Of a stretch of 9,867 nt of DNA, positions 7,040-9,867 are shown in pieces (positions within the stretch are counted from its first letter, which is position 1; the number at the start of each line of letters is the position of its first letter). Under the pieces are notes generated by a model. It worked only from the letters and a program-made list of their open reading frames with translations. It was not told the DNA's origin and made no database searches. The stretch lies in NCBI GenBank assembly GCA_903877945.1, contig CAIRFY010000072.1, positions 1 through 9,867 of the forward strand, written 5' to 3'. Position numbers and translations under genes: made by a program. The DNA comes from an uncultured Oscillochloris sp. (GTDB taxonomy: Bacteria; Chloroflexota; Chloroflexia; Chloroflexales; Chloroflexaceae).

Positions 7040-7648
7040 TCAGTCAGCCGCGAGTGTCGGCGAGGGCGTACCCCAGGTGCCGCCGAAGACGAAGCTGGCG
7101 AGAGGCTTGCGCGTGCGATCCGCCAGTTCGCGCTCACGCAGGGGCGCAGGCAGGTCGTCGGGCGAGCCAAGTGTGCCAACGGCGATCACCGTGACGGGCT
7201 GGTAGTCCTCTGGGATGGCGAAGGCGGCGCGGGCCTGATCCGAGGAGAATCCGGCCATCTGGTGAACATAGAGGCCGAGGGACGTGGCCTGGATGCTGAG
7301 GTGCGCCGCAGCCTGGCCGAGGTCGTAGAGCGCCCAGGGGTTGGGCTTGCCCGGCTCACGCAACACCTGTGCCGCCGCGAGAATGAGCAGCGGGGCGTTT
7401 TTGGCCCAGACCTGATTGCCCTCGGCCAGCGTGCCCAGCAGCAACTCGAAGGTCTGCGTATCGTCGCGGGGGGCGACGATAAAGCTCCAGGGCTGGCCAT
7501 TCGCGCCCGACGCCGACCAGCGGGCGGCTTCAAGCAGGCTGCGGATCTGTGCGGGCGAGACCGGGTCGGACGTAAAGGCGCGTGGGCTCCAGCGCGCCTG
7601 GAGGATCTCGTGGATGGGGTGATCGGTAGGCGAAAGTCGCGTTGACAT
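7040..7648 (-). CDS. Nitroreductase-family FMN-dependent oxidoreductase
   Basis: The 202-residue protein has the typical length and pattern of the nitroreductase superfamily. RWSPRAF (19-25) supplies arginines expected to hold the FMN phosphate. ARWSASGANGQPWSFIV (42-58) is the characteristic flavin-contact helix and strand. GLYVHQMAGF lies in the middle of the second half, and the C-terminal segment PLASFVFGGTWG ends in the usual pattern. Family members form homodimers with FMN at the interface and reduce nitro, quinone, enal or aldehyde groups with NAD(P)H. The physiological substrate is not evident. The ATG at 7648 is preferred because AAGGA (minus strand, about 7658-7662) lies about 9 bases upstream. 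A TTG two codons earlier would leave almost no spacing. It is divergent from the 198-residue gene across an AT-rich region that has a good promoter for it. Confidence 0.9.
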   Translation of the reverse strand: MSTRLSPTDHPIHEILQARWSPRAFTSDPVSPAQIRSLLEAARWSASGANGQPWSFIVAPRDDTQTFELLLGTLAEGNQVWAKNAPLLILAAAQVLREPGKPNPWALYDLGQAAAHLSIQATSLGLYVHQMAGFSSDQARAAFAIPEDYQPVTVIAVGTLGSPDDLPAPLRERELADRTRKPLASFVFGGTWGTPSPTLAAD

Positions 7649-7682
7649 GGGCAAGATCCTTTAGATAAATGAGGTTACGACT

Positions 7683-7712
7683 ATTATTAAATATAAAAGG
7701 TCATTTTGTCAA
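7683..7712 (-). promoter_or_regulatory. Putative promoter of the nitroreductase gene
   Basis: On the minus strand, TTGACA (complement of 7707-7712) is followed after 18 bases by AATAAT (complement of 7683-7688). The -35 is perfect and the -10 matches five of six positions. Transcription would begin near 7676, giving a leader of about 28 bases that includes the ribosome-binding site. Confidence 0.6.
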
Positions 7713-7722
7713 ATATGGCGTG

Positions 7723-7742
7723 ATGGACGTCCCGTTCATGAA
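7723..7742. promoter_or_regulatory. Candidate operator dyads
   Basis: ATGGACG (7723-7729) and CGTTCAT (7733-7739) form an inverted repeat with one mismatch. GGACGTCC (7725-7732) and TTCATGAA (7735-7742) are perfect short palindromes within or next to it. The cluster lies just upstream of the -35 of the nitroreductase promoter, a position where an activator commonly binds. The regulator is unknown. Confidence 0.3.
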
Positions 7743-7761
7743 ATGCGTGTCGCTATGATGT

Positions 7762-7791
7762 ATCTTAATTTTAATTACGTTATATTGTCAA
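7762..7791 (-). promoter_or_regulatory. Second minus-strand promoter-like element
   Basis: A second TTGACA (complement of 7786-7791) is followed after 18 bases by TAAGAT (complement of 7762-7767). It lies within an 11-base near-repeat of the first -35 region (TTGTCAAATAT 7706-7716 and TTGTCAAGTAT 7785-7795, 79 bases apart). It may be a tandem upstream promoter for the nitroreductase or a duplicated regulator site. Confidence 0.35.
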
Positions 7792-7809
7792 GTATTCATT
7801 ATTATAATG

Positions 7810-7838
7810 TTGCGCGATATTATGAAGTATGCTACACT
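7810..7838 (+). promoter_or_regulatory. Putative extended -10 promoter of the 198-residue gene
   Basis: TACACT (7833-7838) is preceded by TGC (7830-7832), which forms an extended -10. A weak -35-like TTGCGC (7810-7815) lies 17 bases upstream. The start point would be near 7845, about 30 bases before the ATG. A perfect TATAAT at 7803-7808 has no matching -35 and is the alternative. Confidence 0.45.
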
Positions 7839-7874
7839 CTACCAGATGTCTCCTGATGCAGCGTGGGGTAGCGC

Positions 7875-8471
7875 ATGTTCAACAGCCAGATGCACGTGCC
7901 TCGGACAATCGTTAGCCGAGAGCCCTGGGTTCCCGAGCAGAACCCCACGATCTCCTGCGAGATCCTCCCGGTCGCCCTCTCGTCCGGGCAGATTTACTAC
8001 CTCCGCCGCCGCAACGATAGCGTCGGTGGGGCGTGGCACGAGCCGCATGTGAGCGCCCACCCATCGGAACTGGTGCGGGCGCACCTTGAGGCGTTCCTCG
8101 GGTTCAGCCTTGATCCGCAGGCGTCGGTTGTCCACTCAACCGCATGGCGCTACGAGTGTGGCGGCAGCGCCGGAGGACGGCTGATTTTGACCTACCTGGT
8201 TGTCCTCGCGCCAGTCTGTTGTCTGCCGCTCTCCCACCTGACCGGGCAGATCAGCCTGGAACCCCTGCCCCTGGCGCAGCCCGCACGCAGCGAGACGCTT
8301 ATGCCGCCGACGCGGATCGGCCTGGAGCATGTGCTGGCCCACGCTCTCGACCACCTAACCCTGCTGATGGAGACGGATGCGGCCATCCATGCCGCCCTCG
8401 GGGATGCGTGGCGCACGGCCCTCCACCGCCGCCTGCCGCGCCCGGCTGGTGAACTGCGCCTCGCGCAATGA
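7875..8471 (+). CDS. Protein of unknown function with an H-x3-H-x3-H helix
   Basis: I do not recognise this 198-residue protein. The frame has the same GC-rich codon bias as the neighbouring genes, begins at an ATG after a weak GGGG (7865-7868) and has a plausible promoter upstream, so it is probably real. It looks soluble. The N-terminal half alternates strands (ISCEILPVALSSGQIYYLRRR at 26-46 and GRLILTYLVVLAP at 101-113) with acidic and histidine residues between them. The C-terminal part looks helical and contains HVLAHALDH (152-160), three histidines spaced by four on one helix face, and a CC pair at 115-116. That spacing could bind a metal, and the next gene is a metal exporter, but this is only suggestive. 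The next gene starts 156 bases downstream beyond a large fold-back, so they are probably separate transcripts. Confidence 0.7.
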   Translation: MFNSQMHVPRTIVSREPWVPEQNPTISCEILPVALSSGQIYYLRRRNDSVGGAWHEPHVSAHPSELVRAHLEAFLGFSLDPQASVVHSTAWRYECGGSAGGRLILTYLVVLAPVCCLPLSHLTGQISLEPLPLAQPARSETLMPPTRIGLEHVLAHALDHLTLLMETDAAIHAALGDAWRTALHRRLPRPAGELRLAQ

Positions 8472-8497
8472 TTATTTCTACGAAGACATGGTTCAGA

Positions 8498-8590
8498 ACA
8501 GCTTTACAGTGTGGCGGGGACGCGATGAGGCGAGGATGCGATAGCATCGCCTCATCGCCTCATCGCCTCATCGCCACACTGTAAAGCTGT
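8498..8590. repeat. 93-base near-perfect fold-back containing octamer repeats
   Basis: The outer arms are exact 19-bp inverted complements (8498-8516, acagctttacagtgtggcg, and 8572-8590). The inner 26-base arms match at 21 of 26 positions around a 3-base loop (AGC 8543-8545). The inner right arm is CTCATCGC repeated three times (8551-8574), which on the minus strand is GCGATGAG, a one-base variant of the octamer array at 5631-5774. It lies 26 bases after the 198-residue gene and ends 37 bases before the exporter's likely start. It may act as a bidirectional terminator without a T-run, or it may be a small non-autonomous element. No target-site duplication is evident. Confidence 0.9.
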
Positions 8591-8614
8591 AACCTGGCAC
8601 CTAAAACCTTGCCG

Positions 8615-8630
8615 AAGGAGCGCCCATCTG
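8615..8630 (+). promoter_or_regulatory. Ribosome-binding site deciding a CTG start
   Basis: AAGGAG (8615-8620) is the best ribosome-binding site upstream of the exporter. Seven bases after it lies CTG (8628-8630), which is in frame with the whole transporter. No in-frame ATG, GTG or TTG lies between it and the TTG at 8733. The ATG codons in the histidine repeat (for example 8665) are out of frame. Confidence 0.5.
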
Positions 8631-9671
8631 GCATACCTTGAACCGCACGCCCACCTGTCCGGCCATGACCACGATCATCACGACCATGATCATCACGACC
8701 ATGACCATCACGACCATGATCACAGCGGCTGGTTGAGCCGGATCGCCCATCTGCTGCCCTTCAGCCACAGCCACGCTGCCGAGGACAAGATCGATGCAGC
8801 CCTGGAGAGCAGCGAGCTTGGCATCTGGGCGCTCAAGATCTCGCTGGTGGGCCTGGGTGCGACGGCGATCTTCCAGCTTGTGATCGTCCTGCTCAGCGGG
8901 AGTGTCGCCCTGATGGCGGACACCATCCACAACCTGGGCGACGCCCTCACCGCCGTGCCGCTCTGGGTGGCCTTTGTGCTGGGGCGACGGGCAGCCACCC
9001 GCCGCTACACCTACGGCTTTGGGCGGGCCGAGGATATTGCCGGGATTCTGATTGTGCTGACCATCCTGGCCAGCGCGCTGATCGCTGGCTACGAGAGCTA
9101 TCGTCGGCTGATCGACCCACAGCCGATCAGCCACGTCGGCTGGGTGATCACGGCCGCCATCGTGGGCTTCATCGGCAACGAACTAGTGGCGATCTTCCGC
9201 ATCCGGGTTGGGACTCAGATCGGCTCGGCGGCGCTGATCGCCGACGGTCAGCACGCCCGTGTTGATGGGTTCACCTCCCTCGCGGTGCTCGTCGGTGCGC
9301 TCGGTAGCCTGGCGGGCTACCCGCTGGTTGACCCGATCATCGGCCTGCTGATCACCGTCGCCATCCTGGTGATCGTCAAGGACACGGCGGTGACAATGTG
9401 GCACCGGCTGATGGACGCGGTTGACCCGGCGGTTGTGGCCCGTATCGAGCACGCAGCCGGACACGTGCCGGGGGTTGAGTCGGTCGCCCAGGTACGGGCG
9501 CGCTGGGTGGGCCACCGCCTGCACGCCGATTTGCACATCACGGTCGATGCGGATCTGCCGACCCACGTCAGCCACCGCATCGCCAACGATGTGCGCCACG
9601 CCCTGCACCACGCGCAGCCGCGCCTCGCGGCGGCGGAGGTCTACACACAGCCCTGCGGGCACAGCCGGTAA
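8628..9671 (+). CDS. Cation diffusion facilitator (CDF) zinc/divalent cation exporter with histidine-rich N-terminus
   Basis: This is an inner-membrane metal/proton antiporter of the CDF family (CzcD/ZitB type). Numbered from the proposed CTG start, it has 347 residues. The N-terminus has four HDHDH pentapeptides (13-32) and another SHSH at 46-49, likely cytoplasmic metal-collecting segments. Six membrane helices follow between about 68 and 255. The transport site is H101 and D105 (DTIHNLGD) in helix 2 with H209 and D213 (QHARVD) in helix 5, the HD-HD set associated with zinc-preferring CDFs. The C-terminal cytoplasmic domain (about 262-347) begins LMDAVDPAVV and is histidine-rich, as expected for the regulatory dimerisation fold. 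The start is uncertain: a TTG at 8733 would give 312 residues, but it would cut off the in-frame histidine repeat and has no ribosome-binding site. Zinc as main substrate is inferred from the motif. Confidence 0.93.
   Translation: MAYLEPHAHLSGHDHDHHDHDHHDHDHHDHDHSGWLSRIAHLLPFSHSHAAEDKIDAALESSELGIWALKISLVGLGATAIFQLVIVLLSGSVALMADTIHNLGDALTAVPLWVAFVLGRRAATRRYTYGFGRAEDIAGILIVLTILASALIAGYESYRRLIDPQPISHVGWVITAAIVGFIGNELVAIFRIRVGTQIGSAALIADGQHARVDGFTSLAVLVGALGSLAGYPLVDPIIGLLITVAILVIVKDTAVTMWHRLMDAVDPAVVARIEHAAGHVPGVESVAQVRARWVGHRLHADLHITVDADLPTHVSHRIANDVRHALHHAQPRLAAAEVYTQPCGHSR
8664..8723 (+). repeat. 15-base tandem repeat encoding (HDHDH)x4
   Basis: Four 15-base units of alternating CAT/CAC and GAC/GAT codons encode HDHDH four times without interruption. 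Synonymous changes between units show that selection acts on the peptide and that this is not just slippage. The repeat lies inside the exporter reading frame, upstream of the first helix. Confidence 0.9.
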
Positions 9672-9707
9672 GGTAGGATTCGTTGGAGCTTGATAGTTGC
9701 TGCCGGG

Positions 9708-9734
9708 CAGCCCTCACCCCCAGCCCCCTCTCCC
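9708..9734. repeat. Half copy of the dispersed repeat seen at 1-60
   Basis: This 27-base stretch starting cagccctcacccccagcccc matches the left arm of the fold-back at the start of the window, which has one additional C. The right arm is missing, so it cannot form the same hairpin. Confidence 0.8.
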
Positions 9735-9791
9735 GCTCAGGGCATATCGTTACCCACATCTTTTTTTACCGCAGTACAATGCGGTGTATCG

Positions 9792-9861
9792 ACCCCTCCC
9801 GGCGGGCGACTGAAGTCGCCGCTGGGGAGCCTACGGCTGGGCGTCGGCCTTCGCCGACGCC
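9792..9861. repeat. REP-like cluster of three hairpins
   Basis: Three stems follow one another. The first is ggcgact (9805-9811) with agtcgcc (9814-9820), flanked by CTCCC and GGGAG that can pair as an outer stem. The second is a short AGCC-TAC-GGCT. The third is a perfect 9-bp stem (9840-9848 and 9853-9861) with loop CTTC. No coding frame is convincing here. It looks like a mobile-type extragenic palindromic element. Confidence 0.7.
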
Positions 9862-9867
9862 GGAACC

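Noticed and set aside
6893..7645. Plus-strand open frame of about 250 codons opposite the nitroreductase
   Set aside because: It is the antisense shadow of a clearly recognisable nitroreductase and has no motif or ribosome-binding site of its own.
8601..9134. Minus-strand open frame with a VMVVMIMVV tract
   Set aside because: The hydrophobic tract is just the antisense reading of the histidine/aspartate repeat of the exporter. It is not a real membrane protein.
9761..9785. T-run next to a hairpin (ACCGCA 9768-9773, TGCGGT 9780-9785) as a terminator
   Set aside because: The T-run lies before the stem on the plus strand, and reads as A's after it on the minus strand, so it is the wrong arrangement for an intrinsic terminator on either strand.

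Overview
The window is GC-rich bacterial DNA carrying a mixed set of housekeeping and accessory genes. Several things suggest a filamentous phototroph-type member of the Chloroflexi (Chloroflexales): the style of the sensor kinase, the cation transporter with a histidine-rich N-terminus, and dispersed C/G-rich fold-back repeats, including the 'cagccctcacccccagcccc' type at both window edges. This placement is inferred from sequence character, not from a marker gene.

Layout. 1-247 holds a fold-back repeat and the likely promoter of a regulatory operon. 248-4312 is that operon: an OmpR/PhoB-type response regulator, a six-helix GAF-PAS histidine kinase, and, one base after the kinase stop, a 374-residue protein with the architecture of a B12-binding/radical SAM enzyme of the BchE-like class. 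All of the iron-sulfur cluster cysteines are gone from the position where they should lie. This apparent pseudoenzyme joined to a two-component system is the most interesting item here. 4304-4658 (minus strand) holds a broken remnant of a P-loop nuclease/helicase-type gene.

4754-5629 is a PIG-L/LmbE zinc deacetylase. Its stop codon lies at the edge of an uninterrupted array of 18 octamers (5631-5774), which fills the gap up to the ribosome-binding site of a ketopantoate reductase (5792-6712; coenzyme A pathway). An approximately 330-base gene-free stretch follows, ending in two adjacent perfect hairpins. A nitroreductase-family flavoprotein lies on the minus strand (7040-7648). An AT-rich intergenic region with promoter-like elements on both strands separates it from a 198-residue protein of unknown function (7875-8471).

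Next comes a 93-base near-perfect fold-back built partly from the same octamer family, and then a CDF-family zinc/divalent-cation exporter. The exporter probably starts at a non-AUG codon and carries four HDHDH repeats at its N-terminus. The last 196 bases hold a half copy of the left-edge repeat and a cluster of hairpins that looks like a REP-type element.

Working together: the three genes at 248-4312 are very likely one signalling unit. The remaining genes look like independent units separated by repeats. The histidine-rich protein pair at 7875-9671 could be related through metal handling, but that is speculative.
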